NCBI GenBank assembly: GCA_002502605.1
Contig: DAPR01000005.1
Coordinates: 1-32,466 of the forward strand
From: Euryarchaeota archaeon UBA258
GTDB taxonomy: Archaea; Thermoplasmatota; Poseidoniia; Poseidoniales; Poseidoniaceae
Direction: 5' to 3'
DNA: 32,466 nucleotides
The translations under genes were made by a program, and so were the position numbers. This document shows, piece after piece, positions 1 to 9,556 of this stretch. Below the pieces are notes generated by a model. That model saw only the letters and a program-made list of their open reading frames with translations, was not told the DNA's origin and did not search any database. Within the stretch, counting starts at the first letter, position 1, and every line of letters begins with the position of its first letter.

Positions 1-1563
1 AATCCATCCACTCGCTTCGACGCCAATGCTTAGGCAGCGTTCGGCTCCGTCATGGCGGAGTTGCAAAAGCCCGTGATCACCACTGATGCGAGTCAAACGA
101 AGTGTGTGACCGTCCGTGACGGCCAAAGAGGATGTTCCTTGGCTTAGATTGACCACTGCTGATCCCGTTTCGCCGAACATTGTGCCGTTCGCTTCACTCG
201 AACCAGTCATGTTCCATGACAGCGTCTGCCCTCCACGCATCATGTGCAGACTTTGATCGATCTCCGATGCTTCCGTGTGGACGGTATGTGCCTGTCCAGA
301 ACTTGCTCCTGTATCGTCTGCAGCGAGCGTAAACAACCCTGATGTGTTCGCACCTTGGTTGCTTTCAGCGCTTCTCCAAGTGAGGAACACGTCTCCTTCG
401 GCTTCCACTAAAGGTGCACCATCTGCGCCAGCTGGAGGCCACTCGAAACCTAGGCTCTGGTTGGGTGCGACCGAGAGGCCGCCACCTCGCCAAGTCACGG
501 TGACTGAGGATTCTCCTGGGTTCGTGAACATCATTTCACCGTCGAGTGAGGGGGTCAAGAACGAATGGCCGAGGTATTGACCATCTTGACTGGGCATTGC
601 GAAAATCCCGTGAGAAGTGTCTGTCGAAGTTTGGAGCATAAGCCTCGATTCATCGCTGGTTGACAGATGGATGACGCCGGGCGTGGTTCGTGAGATGACA
701 TGTGTGAATTCAACCCCCATCTGGTTTTGTCCACTCGGGAGGGCATAGGACGTTGACGTTGTGGTTTCGTTGGTGATGCTGATTTGATTCGCATGTTCAC
801 TGATCACGTGCAGTTGACTCGTCCCAACAGGTACCGGGACCGACCAAGACCGTCCTGTCTTGTCAATTGGACTCGCATCGTTTGGTGTGACCACCGTTGC
901 TCCTCCTGCGCCTCGCTCGATGAACACATTGAGTTCATGGCTGGAGGCAAGGGTAAATGCATCAAGATTGAGAGCGTCCATTTCATGAAGGCCATCGACC
1001 ATGAGTTTGATGTTCTGAGTCGTCTCACCGTCGCTCAAGACATCAACATCAACAGGTCCCAGCGGAATTGCCAAGCCCGGCGTGACTGTGAAAATGACGT
1101 TCTCAGCCCAACTTGGGACGGTGTAATAATACGGGTTTGCGGGGCCTAATCTGAGGTCATCGATGCACAATGCAGTGTTGACCGTTTCTGGATGACGCAC
1201 CTCGAGTTCATCATCGAAATTAAGCGCACCACGCATTCTGAAGGACATGTCTTCATGCCATGTTGCAGCATACCACATGCCGCTTTGCGTGTGCTGCCAT
1301 TCAAGGCTTCCATCAACGGGAATGAGGTCGATTGATGTCGAATCACCAGGCATTCCTTTTTCGCTCAACGCAGAAGTTTGGTGGGCAAGAAGCGACATCT
1401 GAGCGGACATGTCGTGTCGCTCAATCGATCCTTCGAGTTCCTCAATGACCGGAATCATGGAAACCATCATCATTGCAATGATGGAGAGAACGCCTCCAAA
1501 CATGAGAACTGTGGCAACTGCAGCCGAAACTGCATCCTCATCCCGCTGTAGGTTCGATTTCAC
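1..1563 (-). CDS. Prepilin-like exported protein, C-terminus cut by window edge
   Basis: I translated this frame codon by codon from a GTG at 1563 to base 1 and found no stop, so the gene continues beyond the left edge (521 codons visible). The N-terminus has a short charged head (Q-R-D-E-D), then A-V-S-A-A-V-A-T-V-L-M-F-G-G and a roughly 20-residue hydrophobic stretch. This is the layout of archaeal type IV prepilins (class III signal peptide). The rest is Ser/Thr/Gly-rich and beta-like, as expected for an extracellular domain, with sequons such as N-E-T and N-M-T. The GTG overlaps the stop of the upstream gene (CGGTGA), so the two are probably translationally coupled. It is larger than a usual major pilin, so a minor pilin or pilin-like surface protein is as likely. 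Family name not recognised. Confidence 0.8.
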   Translation of the reverse strand, partial: MKSNLQRDEDAVSAAVATVLMFGGVLSIIAMMMVSMIPVIEELEGSIERHDMSAQMSLLAHQTSALSEKGMPGDSTSIDLIPVDGSLEWQHTQSGMWYAATWHEDMSFRMRGALNFDDELEVRHPETVNTALCIDDLRLGPANPYYYTVPSWAENVIFTVTPGLAIPLGPVDVDVLSDGETTQNIKLMVDGLHEMDALNLDAFTLASSHELNVFIERGAGGATVVTPNDASPIDKTGRSWSVPVPVGTSQLHVISEHANQISITNETTTSTSYALPSGQNQMGVEFTHVISRTTPGVIHLSTSDESRLMLQTSTDTSHGIFAMPSQDGQYLGHSFLTPSLDGEMMFTNPGESSVTVTWRGGGLSVAPNQSLGFEWPPAGADGAPLVEAEGDVFLTWRSAESNQGANTSGLFTLAADDTGASSGQAHTVHTEASEIDQSLHMMRGGQTLSWNMTGSSEANGTMFGETGSAVVNLSQGTSSLAVTDGHTLRLTRISGDHGLLQLRHDGAERCLSIGVEASGWI

Positions 1564-2621
1564 CGGCTGACCTCCACGCGTTGAACATCCACTTCGAGGT
1601 AGAGTGGAACCCCATGGGTGTCGATGGTGAATCCATCAGCCCCACTGGCCCGTTCATACGGTCCATAGCCTACGAATGTGTCAAGGGTGCCTGAGGCACG
1701 GTTGAGGTTGTATTCATCCAGCCAGTGGTCGTGGTATTGTGGAGTGATGAGGTCGTTCAACTCATTGATCACGGTGAACCGCAGATTGTAGGCTTCACCA
1801 GTGAACAAAGTCATTGGGCCTAAAGACAGCATGTTCATTCCTATGTTGTTTCCAGTGCCCAGCGAGCCGTTAATGGTCACATCTGAAAGCATCATTGAAA
1901 GACGATACTCTCCATCAACAAGTTGGTCGAGTCCGACGCTAGGGTAGGAGGTCACCCGCCATGGTTCGTTTGGGAAATGCTCGACCCTTGCGTTGTTCAT
2001 CAAGGCGAGTTCATGCTCACCTTGGCCAAGTGAAGTCGTGATTTGAATTCCAGATAGGGCATAACTCAGGCTACGATGAATTGGTTCGTTCTCCTCATCG
2101 TGCACGGTGATGATCATCCAATGGGCCCTTGATGCATTGTGTTGAATTACCACTTCTTCATGAGAGGCGGAAAAAGCGATGCTCTCGGAACCAAGGGGTG
2201 AATCTATGGAAACAGATCGAGCCGTCTCATTCACAGCAAAAATACCGATGGTCGACTGATTCAGGTGCTGAATCGTGATTTCTTCATTGGGCACGAGGTC
2301 CGCAGCAATGGTCCAAGTTTCGACCTTGTCTATGGGGCGAATGTAGGTGGCCTGTAGAGCAAGTGTATGACGAATCCCGGTGCCTTCGGGTGCTGCTCCA
2401 GCAACATCAATTCGATCTTGGAATCGCTCTGAAATACCAACTGCGCTGTTCCAATTCGTGTTGTCTTCAAAATCACTCAAGTAAGGGTTGAGGAAAATCC
2501 ACACGCCGCCCATGATGGTGATGACCATTGCAAGCAACATGACCACGCCCAATACCTCGCTTACCGCACGGTCATCTCTCCGCAGAGATGGTCGCGAAAC
2601 GAAGCAGGCTTCAGTGTTCAC
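1560..2621 (-). CDS. Archaeal type IV prepilin-like protein
   Basis: This 353-residue protein carries the motif R-R-D-D-R-A-V-S-E-V-L-G-V-V-M-L-L-A-M-V near residues 14-33. That is the archaeal prepilin signature (charged head, cleavage near A/V, then a hydrophobic assembly helix). The remainder is a beta-rich presumed extracellular domain with N-Q-S, N-E-T, N-A-S and N-G-S sequons and no further obvious membrane helix. The start is a GTG at 2621; no ATG lies between it and the signal, and no strong ribosome-binding site is visible. It sits 71 bases after the hydrolase gene and overlaps the next gene by 3 bases, suggesting one transcript. Related haloarchaeal proteins with the R-A-V-S-E-V-L-G signature are pilin-like; subunit versus adhesin role is not decidable here. 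Confidence 0.82.
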   Translation of the reverse strand: MNTEACFVSRPSLRRDDRAVSEVLGVVMLLAMVITIMGGVWIFLNPYLSDFEDNTNWNSAVGISERFQDRIDVAGAAPEGTGIRHTLALQATYIRPIDKVETWTIAADLVPNEEITIQHLNQSTIGIFAVNETARSVSIDSPLGSESIAFSASHEEVVIQHNASRAHWMIITVHDEENEPIHRSLSYALSGIQITTSLGQGEHELALMNNARVEHFPNEPWRVTSYPSVGLDQLVDGEYRLSMMLSDVTINGSLGTGNNIGMNMLSLGPMTLFTGEAYNLRFTVINELNDLITPQYHDHWLDEYNLNRASGTLDTFVGYGPYERASGADGFTIDTHGVPLYLEVDVQRVEVSR

Positions 2622-2692
2622 GGGTCACACAGGGTTCGGTACCATTTAGCCCTTCACCTTTCACAGGGGGATTTGGGCCATATCTCGGCCGT

Positions 2693-3511
2693 TCATGCTT
2701 TGACGGAATCACTCGTCTCAACCGAGGCTTCATCGTCTGTTTGGCCGACGTAATGAGTCAATTCCGGACCGTCTTGAAGCGAGATGGAGATGTCACCTGA
2801 GAACACCTCGTCGATGTGGTAGAGGACTGTTGATTCTGCAAGGTGCGGGCGGTTGTTCTTTTCTGACAAATGCGTGAGGCTTATGCTTCGTGTGGCCGGT
2901 GTGCACACTTGTGCCAAGAAGGCGCCTGTTTGGTCGTTTGAAAGGTGGCCACCTCGGCCACTGATCCGATCTTTAAGCGAATATGGATACGGGCCATTCA
3001 TGAGTCGGTCATGGTCATAGTTTGCTTCAATCGCGATGTGCTCACAGCCGCGCACATGGTTGACAAGTTCGTCGGTCCAGGAGCCTAAATCTGTGATAAT
3101 GGCTGCCCGTTCACCTCCATGGCTTGCCACGAACGCAACATTATCTGAGCCCGAATGGGGGACGGGGACGGGTAGAATGGCTAAATCATCACCTACTCGT
3201 ACCATGTCAAGCGCCTCAAAGTACGATGTCAACTCTGGATTCAGACCTAATTCTTCTGCAGTGCGCTCATTGGCAAGCACTTGCAACCCCCAACGCTTCT
3301 GAACAATACAAGCTCCTCCGCCGTGATCGCCATGGTGGTGGCTGATGAAAACACAATCAATTTCTGTTGGTTTAATCCCTAGACGTTTGAGTCGCTTCTC
3401 CAACTGAGCACCACTAAATCCTTGGTCAATGAGCACTTTTGCACCCTTTGTCTCCAAGAGCGTCGAGTTGCCTCGACTTCCGGTTCCAAGGTGTGTGATG
3501 CTCATCGACAT
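2693..3511 (-). CDS. Metallo-beta-lactamase-fold hydrolase, WalJ/YycJ type
   Basis: The protein (about 272 residues from ATG 3511; ATG 3505 and TTG 3520 are alternatives) has the full metal-binding pattern of the fold: G-T-G-S-R-G-N-S near the N-terminus, H-H-H-G-D-H (HxHxDH), a later H in V-P-H-S-G-S-D, D in I-T-D-L-G, and H in L-T-H-L-S-E-K-N-N-R-P. The segments E-A-N-Y-D-H-D, Y-P-Y-S-L-K-D-R-I and G-H-L-S-N are characteristic of the YycJ/WalJ group. Those are cytosolic dinuclear-metal phosphodiesterases, in some bacteria linked to nucleic-acid processing; the archaeal substrate is unknown. No signal peptide is visible. It is the first gene of a minus-strand run that continues into two prepilin-like genes, a neighbourhood that does not reveal its role. 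Confidence 0.88.
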   Translation of the reverse strand: MSMSITHLGTGSRGNSTLLETKGAKVLIDQGFSGAQLEKRLKRLGIKPTEIDCVFISHHHGDHGGGACIVQKRWGLQVLANERTAEELGLNPELTSYFEALDMVRVGDDLAILPVPVPHSGSDNVAFVASHGGERAAIITDLGSWTDELVNHVRGCEHIAIEANYDHDRLMNGPYPYSLKDRISGRGGHLSNDQTGAFLAQVCTPATRSISLTHLSEKNNRPHLAESTVLYHIDEVFSGDISISLQDGPELTHYVGQTDDEASVETSDSVKA

Positions 3512-3745
3512 GGGGCTCAACTTGACCGGAGCGCGTTCGGAACTTGAACAGTGCGCTATGATTTGATGTGTATATGCTCATTTGACAGTTGCTATGTTCA
3601 ATTCAAACTGGTGTTTAGAGGGGATTGGGATTGTAAAATCGGGCAGCATAATTCAGAAATGTCCGAACATCGTTCCATCATCCTCATAAGTGTCGATTTG
3701 AGGTTGAAGGTTAGCGAAGCCTATGGCTTGGCCCCCGGTGTTCCT
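3512..3745. promoter_or_regulatory. Intergenic region between divergent hydrolase and giant-protein genes
   Basis: This is the longest gap in the window (234 bases) and must hold the promoters of both the minus-strand hydrolase/pilin genes and the giant plus-strand gene. An AT-rich TGTATATGC lies near 3569-3577 and could be a TATA element on either strand; on the minus strand it is about 60 bases before ATG 3511. A plus-strand frame is open through the gap from 3551, but its residues (Cys-rich, not a signal peptide) do not look like the protein that follows. No RNA gene or strong hairpin was recognised. Confidence 0.35.
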
Positions 3746-6700
3746 ATGCGACGAAGCCTAACCACTCTTCTCACCACGCTTGCTGTTGTGGCAAGCCTCG
3801 TCTTTATGTCGCAATTTCCTGCGATTTCCTCGGTTTCCAGCGTCCATCCTAAAACCACAGAAGGGGAACGACCTCCTTCGACTGACACGGACGGTGACAA
3901 AATACCGGATGTCCATGAAAATTTATTCGAAGAATGGATGAATTGGACCACTGTCGATGGTCGAGATGTGTACATACCGGGTATGAATCGGGAAGACGCA
4001 TCAGATGCCTTCGTCGATTTTGATAAAGACGGTTTGAACGCCACTGAGGAATACTGTTGGCCATACCCAGCGAACTGCACTGCTTCTGGATTCCCACGGG
4101 GCTTGACCGGCACTGTGAACGCTGAAGGGGACCGAAGTTACCTCGATCCTCGAGTTGCAGACACTGACGGTGATGGTATGCCAGATGGCTACGAAGCCTA
4201 CATGTGCCACCGCACGGGTGGGTTTGACATCTTCACCCTCCGATATGTCTGCCCTGCTTTCGATCCATTGAATGCCAGTGACCTCACAGATGATCCAGAC
4301 GAAGACGGATTTGACGTCAACCGTGACGGTGTGCTTTCGGTCACCGAACGGTTCACCTCTCCCGAAGAATACAGACAAGGGGCACCGGCAAATCACACCA
4401 CTGAATTGGATGGACTTTGGTGTTCTGCGACCTTGCCAGAAGGCTCCATTTTACTCAATTGGCCTTTCATTCCAACCGGTGCAAACGCCACCTTCGACAA
4501 TTTACTTTCAGCGTGCACAACCAACGCTACAAATGTCGTCGATGAGGATTTGTGGCTCGGAACCGACCCCCTCCTCGATGATTCAGACCGATACCACTGG
4601 GACGGTTTCTCAGTTCGACGACTCTTCCCTTCTTTTGGAGATGGAATTCCAGATGGTTGGGAGGTCCACTTTGGACTCGACCCACTGAACAGAACCAACG
4701 CTTTAATCGATCACGATCAAGATGGCTGGGATGCCAATCGTGACGGAGGTGTATCACCGGATGTAAGCCGGACCATGACAGCAATCAAGTTGGGCGAAGC
4801 CTTGTCCACACTCGAAGAATACCTCGTTCACGAAGACGATGGCAACACTGTCATTGCCGGATTGAAGACCGTCGCTTATGGCGCCGGAGATGATACAAGT
4901 GCGATGGTTCCCCTTTCGTTCACTGCCCCAGTTGAAGAATTGAGCGTCATGCATTACGACGTGCGTGACATCGAAACGGATGGAACCAATGTCTATGTGA
5001 CCACGCGTTACGGATTGACATTCCTTGACATGGACCTCGGTTCAAACACAGATCAATGGATGCCACAAGGCGTAGAACTTCATGACTCATTGCTTTTGAA
5101 GAATGAAGATGATGCCTTTGCTCTTGCGCTAGCAACAAGCGCAGGTCTTGCGGTTGCGCCACTGCAAGCCGACGGGTCGTTCTCTGAATTGAGCGGCTGG
5201 TCTTGGAGCATGGGCGATGGCTTGAACGCACTTGCAATGCTCGACATTGAAGGACAAAACCAGCAATTAGTGGCATTAGGTGATGCTGGAGCAGGTGCGG
5301 TCATTGAAATCAATTCAGCAGGAAGCATTGTCGATACCTATGCTCTATCAGCCACACTTACCTCCTTGCTTAGTGAATCCAACGCCAGCGTGACATCCAT
5401 TGCGCATGGTGCAGTGGGTGGTGGCACCAACATGCTGATTGTTGGGACCGATCGTGGGATGATCACCGCAGAAACGGCAACCGTGCGCGACGACCTTACA
5501 GCCACATGGCGCTTCCATTACACCACGGAAACTACACCAATTCCAACCAATATTGATGAATTGAGATCGCTCTCCCTCGGCATGGTTGCAAATCCAGCAG
5601 AAGTTCGAACTTTGGTCCTCGATGGACCGAATTCAGACAACGCTCAAGTGGTCTGGTTTGGAACGCCATCGGGCTTGCATCGTATGGACTTGCTCAGCAA
5701 TTCCATCAGCCATAGCGGGTTGCTCGAACATCCAGGTCTCGAAGGAAAATTCACTCGAGAACTCAACAACATCCATTCCATCTTCCCTACCGGTGACGAA
5801 CTTCTCATTGGGTCCCAAAAGGGCCTATGGGCCATCGCTGGCGATTACACAGCAGTGTATGGTCTGCAAAACCAAGAGGCCATCTATGGTGAGTTGACCA
5901 CGCTGAATTGGTTTGCCGATGAGGGCAACATCACCATCCTTGCTGGCTCTGCTCCAGGGATGTATGCCAATTTGGAGTTGATGAATCCAGGTGCGAACGA
6001 TTCGGATAACGATGGCATGCCGGATGGTTGGGAAGTCGCCAATGGCCTTGACCCAACAGATCCTTGGGATGCCCTTCTTGACATGGATGGGGACGGGCTG
6101 GACCTCGATCAATTGGACGATGGTTTCCTAGAACGCCTTTGGACGAACTTGGACGAATTTAGATACGTCAAAACAACCACTCAGGGTTACAACTCGACCA
6201 ACCCACGCGTCGGTGACACCGATGGCGATGGTCTTGGTGATGGTGAGGAGTACTTCGGATTTTTCTACCAAGAAAGCAACCTTTGGTGTCATTATACCGT
6301 GCAGTTAGAGTACGTTTGCGATGAAAATACAGGCGCTGCTGCCAACGCAACTTACCTCGGCCTGTCGTCAAGTGACCTCGGTACGGACCCGACCAATTTC
6401 GACTCCGATGGTGACGGGATGCCTGATGGATGGGAAATCACTCACCGCCGATGGGTCGGTTCAAGCTTCACAGGAGGCAATAATTGGTCCCTCGATCCAA
6501 ACCGAGCAGATGATGCAAATTGGGATGCAGACCGAGATGGTTTGCCAAATTTGTGTGAATACCAATGGTCATTGGTAAAGGGCGCAGCAATGGAAGGCCT
6601 GTTGCTTGAAAGTCACGGGGAAACTGCAGAGGCGGCTGAATCTTGGTCCACTGCAGATCCAAACAACGTCGACTCCGACGGTGATTCCCTACCAGACGGA

Positions 6701-9499
6701 TGGGAGTCAGACGGAGCCTGTAACTGGGATCCGTCGCGGAGAGGTGTGAACCCACTTAACGGATCTGATTTGTTTGAAAACCCAGACGGGGACGGCTATG
6801 ACATCAACCGAGATGGCGTTCTTGAAGAGAATGAGGCCTTCGTCAACTGGCTTGAATTCCACGTCCGTTCAGACTTGTTCAGCACCAACACAACCCTGAA
6901 TGGGCAACCGCTCCCAGACGGATTTAGCACTGATTTATTCCAAAATATTGGTGACTACGGGGCGCCAGAAGCCTCCTTTGGCCAGCGTGCCTCCGGAGCA
7001 GTTACTGCACCACAACCACTCACGAGTAAGGGCGCAGCTGACCCACTCAATGCGGATTCAGACAACGATGGGATGCCCGATGGATGGGAGATTTGGTTTG
7101 CTCGATGGGACATTCTAGCCGATGCATGGACTCTGAACCCGCTTGATGCAAGCGATCGCTGGCAGGACGCAGATGAAGACGGGATGGCGAATTGGGAGGA
7201 GTACAACGCCATTGCCCCCGAATACAGCGAGACGGACGCCAATCGCTCCTCTCCCCAATGGTTTGTCACCACCGTCGGATCAGCATTTGCACTTCAACAA
7301 TGGCCAAGCATATCGACAACAGAATCCTTCGGCTCTTTCCTGACTCAAGAACAAATTAACATCAGTGGCTGGACTTCGGACCCGAACAACGTCGACACGG
7401 ACGGAGATGGTATGATTGACGGTATCGAGCATCTCTTTACCGCTTGGAACCTTTCAGCGGAGACATGGACTTTGAATCCACTCGTTGCTGGTGATGGTAA
7501 TTTCGACGGCGATGAAGACGGACTCATCGATGCACAGGAATTTGCTCTAGCGACCACCAATCCGGATAACGGTATTGATCAGCCCAGCGACGCACCCCTG
7601 CTCCACATTGACGGTGATGCCCAGCAAGCTTCGGAGAAAGCACAACGAGTGTTCAACATCCTCATTACAAAAGAAACCAGAGGCAAGCGATTGCTTACAG
7701 ATTTCAATGGGTGGCAGCAAGGCGAACCGCCCAATGCAATTATCTCTATTCTTTTGGGTATGACCGACCCAACGAACCCTGATACAGACGATGATGGAAT
7801 GTACGATGGCTTCGAATACTGGTTTACAGAATGGGACCTTGATCAAAACCGCTGGAGCATGAACCCTCTGATTGACAATGACGTCAATCTTGACACAGAC
7901 GGGGACAGCTTTGACTGCAATAACGACGGCTCGATCAGCGAAGAAGAACAATTCACGAATTTACGTGAATGGGAGTCAAGAACTTGGGGCAAGTACAGCG
8001 AACGAAACACCGTCCCTGCAGCTTTAGGAATCATTGATTTCGGTGAAGACGCCATGTCTGCTTACATGGAAGAAACCGGTATGACCCTCGTTCAAGCAAA
8101 AGATGCTGTCTACGATGATTTCGTCGAAAAGTCTCCGGAAAGTGCGGCAAGGATGACCAAGATTAACGAGAACAATTTTGACAATTTCAACCGAACCCTC
8201 ATCGGAGTCGCTGACCCAACAAGCGCCGATTCTGATGGCGATGGGATACCTGATGGTTGGGAATTCTGCTACGCAGTGTATGGGATGGAAGACCCCTCAA
8301 CGATCAACCATTGGGCCTCTAACCCAATCAATCCTTGGGATGTGGCTTACGACGGTGACCGGGATGGTTGGTACGACCGCTCTGCGTTCGACATACCTGC
8401 TGGGCAAGGCACATGGGATGGGCGCGTTTTCACGCCATCCTCTTCCATTGTTCAACCAGGCATCGGTGACTTGCCGTTCACGAATTGGATGGAATGGGAT
8501 AACGATACTCGTCCAGACCTCAACGATTCAGACGGTGACAGCATCTCGTATGCAACCACGGTCTCGAATGGAGCTGTTGTTGCCCACGACAGAGACTTCA
8601 ATCTCTCCGATGGTCGTGAGGTGTTCAAGTACGGGATTAACCCGAGCGATAACGACACAGATGGCGACATGATTCCGGATTGGTATGAGTACGCCAAGGC
8701 TTGGAATGAATCAAATGACAACTTCAGTTCATTCCTTCAAATCCGAGTGGTTTGGATTGATGCAGCGACAGGAGGTCAATGCGACACTGATACGAATTCT
8801 TGCTTGCCACTTTCACAACAGGGCGCTGATGGTATTCTCAGCCGCCCGGACTTGACCTACACCTGGTTCACATTGGACCCAGCAGATCCTTTGGATGCGA
8901 ATCTGGACCCGGATCAAGATGGGAATTGGGATTGCAGCGGAGCAGGTTGTGTCTATGAACCGTACACCAATTTCCAAGAATTCTATGCCGTAACGGACAG
9001 CGAATTCTCATCACCAAATGCTGTTCGATTGAGTGGCCTCATCTATGACGGCGAAATTGTCCTTGAGTGGTGGCAATTCAGAGCTGCTATGCTGGGCCTT
9101 GATGAGACCGGTTCCAGTGCGGAAAATTATCTGAAGATGGACAAATCCTTCTCCAACGACATCCGCTTTGCCTACATTGTTGATGACAAGGACTCTAATT
9201 TCCTCGTTCTTGATGCAGGTGATGATGAAGTGCATTTGGCCGGGAATTGGACCGATGCATGGGAGATTTACTACTCAGGTTCACCATTCACAGCGCCGGT
9301 TCGTGCTGTTGGGGAGCATGAGTTTGGATGGTATCTTTTGGATTACGACAACGATCACATTGCCGAAGGAACAGATCCAACCAACTGGGATACCGATGGT
9401 GATTGGATGGTGGACTGGTTCGAAGTTCGCGACGATGAAGAAGACGGGGTTCGGGGCGATTCCTCTCCGATTCGCTATGATTCACGCCAAACTGGCTGA
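3746..9499 (+). CDS. Giant secreted protein: Ca-binding type-3-like repeats with internal beta-propeller
   Basis: The frame opens at 3551, but the natural start is ATG 3746, which begins a signal peptide (M-R-R-S-L-T-T-L-L-T-T-L-A-V-V-A-S-L-V-F), giving 1917 residues. At least a dozen D-x-D-G-D-G-M-P-D-G-W-E-like motifs occur (near 3882, 4159, 4637, 6000, 6208, 6402, 6672, 7056, 7392, 7782, 8228, 8650, 9390). They resemble thrombospondin type 3/EF-loop calcium sites and are often paired with a second D-x-D-x-D-G site. Roughly 4850-5990 lacks these motifs and instead repeats short segments ending in G-T-x-x-G-L-like turns, suggesting a beta-propeller. At least 25 N-x-S/T sequons suit a glycosylated surface protein. 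No C-terminal membrane helix or lipobox is visible, so attachment must be indirect or absent. Adhesive, scaffold or substrate-capturing roles are all possible. Confidence 0.9.
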   Translation: MRRSLTTLLTTLAVVASLVFMSQFPAISSVSSVHPKTTEGERPPSTDTDGDKIPDVHENLFEEWMNWTTVDGRDVYIPGMNREDASDAFVDFDKDGLNATEEYCWPYPANCTASGFPRGLTGTVNAEGDRSYLDPRVADTDGDGMPDGYEAYMCHRTGGFDIFTLRYVCPAFDPLNASDLTDDPDEDGFDVNRDGVLSVTERFTSPEEYRQGAPANHTTELDGLWCSATLPEGSILLNWPFIPTGANATFDNLLSACTTNATNVVDEDLWLGTDPLLDDSDRYHWDGFSVRRLFPSFGDGIPDGWEVHFGLDPLNRTNALIDHDQDGWDANRDGGVSPDVSRTMTAIKLGEALSTLEEYLVHEDDGNTVIAGLKTVAYGAGDDTSAMVPLSFTAPVEELSVMHYDVRDIETDGTNVYVTTRYGLTFLDMDLGSNTDQWMPQGVELHDSLLLKNEDDAFALALATSAGLAVAPLQADGSFSELSGWSWSMGDGLNALAMLDIEGQNQQLVALGDAGAGAVIEINSAGSIVDTYALSATLTSLLSESNASVTSIAHGAVGGGTNMLIVGTDRGMITAETATVRDDLTATWRFHYTTETTPIPTNIDELRSLSLGMVANPAEVRTLVLDGPNSDNAQVVWFGTPSGLHRMDLLSNSISHSGLLEHPGLEGKFTRELNNIHSIFPTGDELLIGSQKGLWAIAGDYTAVYGLQNQEAIYGELTTLNWFADEGNITILAGSAPGMYANLELMNPGANDSDNDGMPDGWEVANGLDPTDPWDALLDMDGDGLDLDQLDDGFLERLWTNLDEFRYVKTTTQGYNSTNPRVGDTDGDGLGDGEEYFGFFYQESNLWCHYTVQLEYVCDENTGAAANATYLGLSSSDLGTDPTNFDSDGDGMPDGWEITHRRWVGSSFTGGNNWSLDPNRADDANWDADRDGLPNLCEYQWSLVKGAAMEGLLLESHGETAEAAESWSTADPNNVDSDGDSLPDGWESDGACNWDPSRRGVNPLNGSDLFENPDGDGYDINRDGVLEENEAFVNWLEFHVRSDLFSTNTTLNGQPLPDGFSTDLFQNIGDYGAPEASFGQRASGAVTAPQPLTSKGAADPLNADSDNDGMPDGWEIWFARWDILADAWTLNPLDASDRWQDADEDGMANWEEYNAIAPEYSETDANRSSPQWFVTTVGSAFALQQWPSISTTESFGSFLTQEQINISGWTSDPNNVDTDGDGMIDGIEHLFTAWNLSAETWTLNPLVAGDGNFDGDEDGLIDAQEFALATTNPDNGIDQPSDAPLLHIDGDAQQASEKAQRVFNILITKETRGKRLLTDFNGWQQGEPPNAIISILLGMTDPTNPDTDDDGMYDGFEYWFTEWDLDQNRWSMNPLIDNDVNLDTDGDSFDCNNDGSISEEEQFTNLREWESRTWGKYSERNTVPAALGIIDFGEDAMSAYMEETGMTLVQAKDAVYDDFVEKSPESAARMTKINENNFDNFNRTLIGVADPTSADSDGDGIPDGWEFCYAVYGMEDPSTINHWASNPINPWDVAYDGDRDGWYDRSAFDIPAGQGTWDGRVFTPSSSIVQPGIGDLPFTNWMEWDNDTRPDLNDSDGDSISYATTVSNGAVVAHDRDFNLSDGREVFKYGINPSDNDTDGDMIPDWYEYAKAWNESNDNFSSFLQIRVVWIDAATGGQCDTDTNSCLPLSQQGADGILSRPDLTYTWFTLDPADPLDANLDPDQDGNWDCSGAGCVYEPYTNFQEFYAVTDSEFSSPNAVRLSGLIYDGEIVLEWWQFRAAMLGLDETGSSAENYLKMDKSFSNDIRFAYIVDDKDSNFLVLDAGDDEVHLAGNWTDAWEIYYSGSPFTAPVRAVGEHEFGWYLLDYDNDHIAEGTDPTNWDTDGDWMVDWFEVRDDEEDGVRGDSSPIRYDSRQTG

Positions 9500-9556
9500 G
9501 TAAGCCGACTGACACGACGGCGTATTGTCTAAAGCCTCCCTCTCCTGTGCCTAGGC

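Noticed and set aside
1..1563. Left end as a non-coding stretch with several short frames
   Set aside because: A single minus-strand frame without stops covers it completely from GTG 1563 and encodes a coherent prepilin-like protein.
3551..3745. Extended N-terminus of the giant secreted protein in the same open frame
   Set aside because: The 65 extra residues are Cys-rich and unstructured and would bury the signal peptide that begins at ATG 3746.
6000..8700. Recurrent GATGGxGATGGxATGCC-like DNA as a candidate DNA repeat or CRISPR-like array
   Set aside because: The recurrences are in frame, vary at third codon positions and encode the D-G-D-G-M-P-D-G-W-E calcium loops; spacers are not of uniform length.
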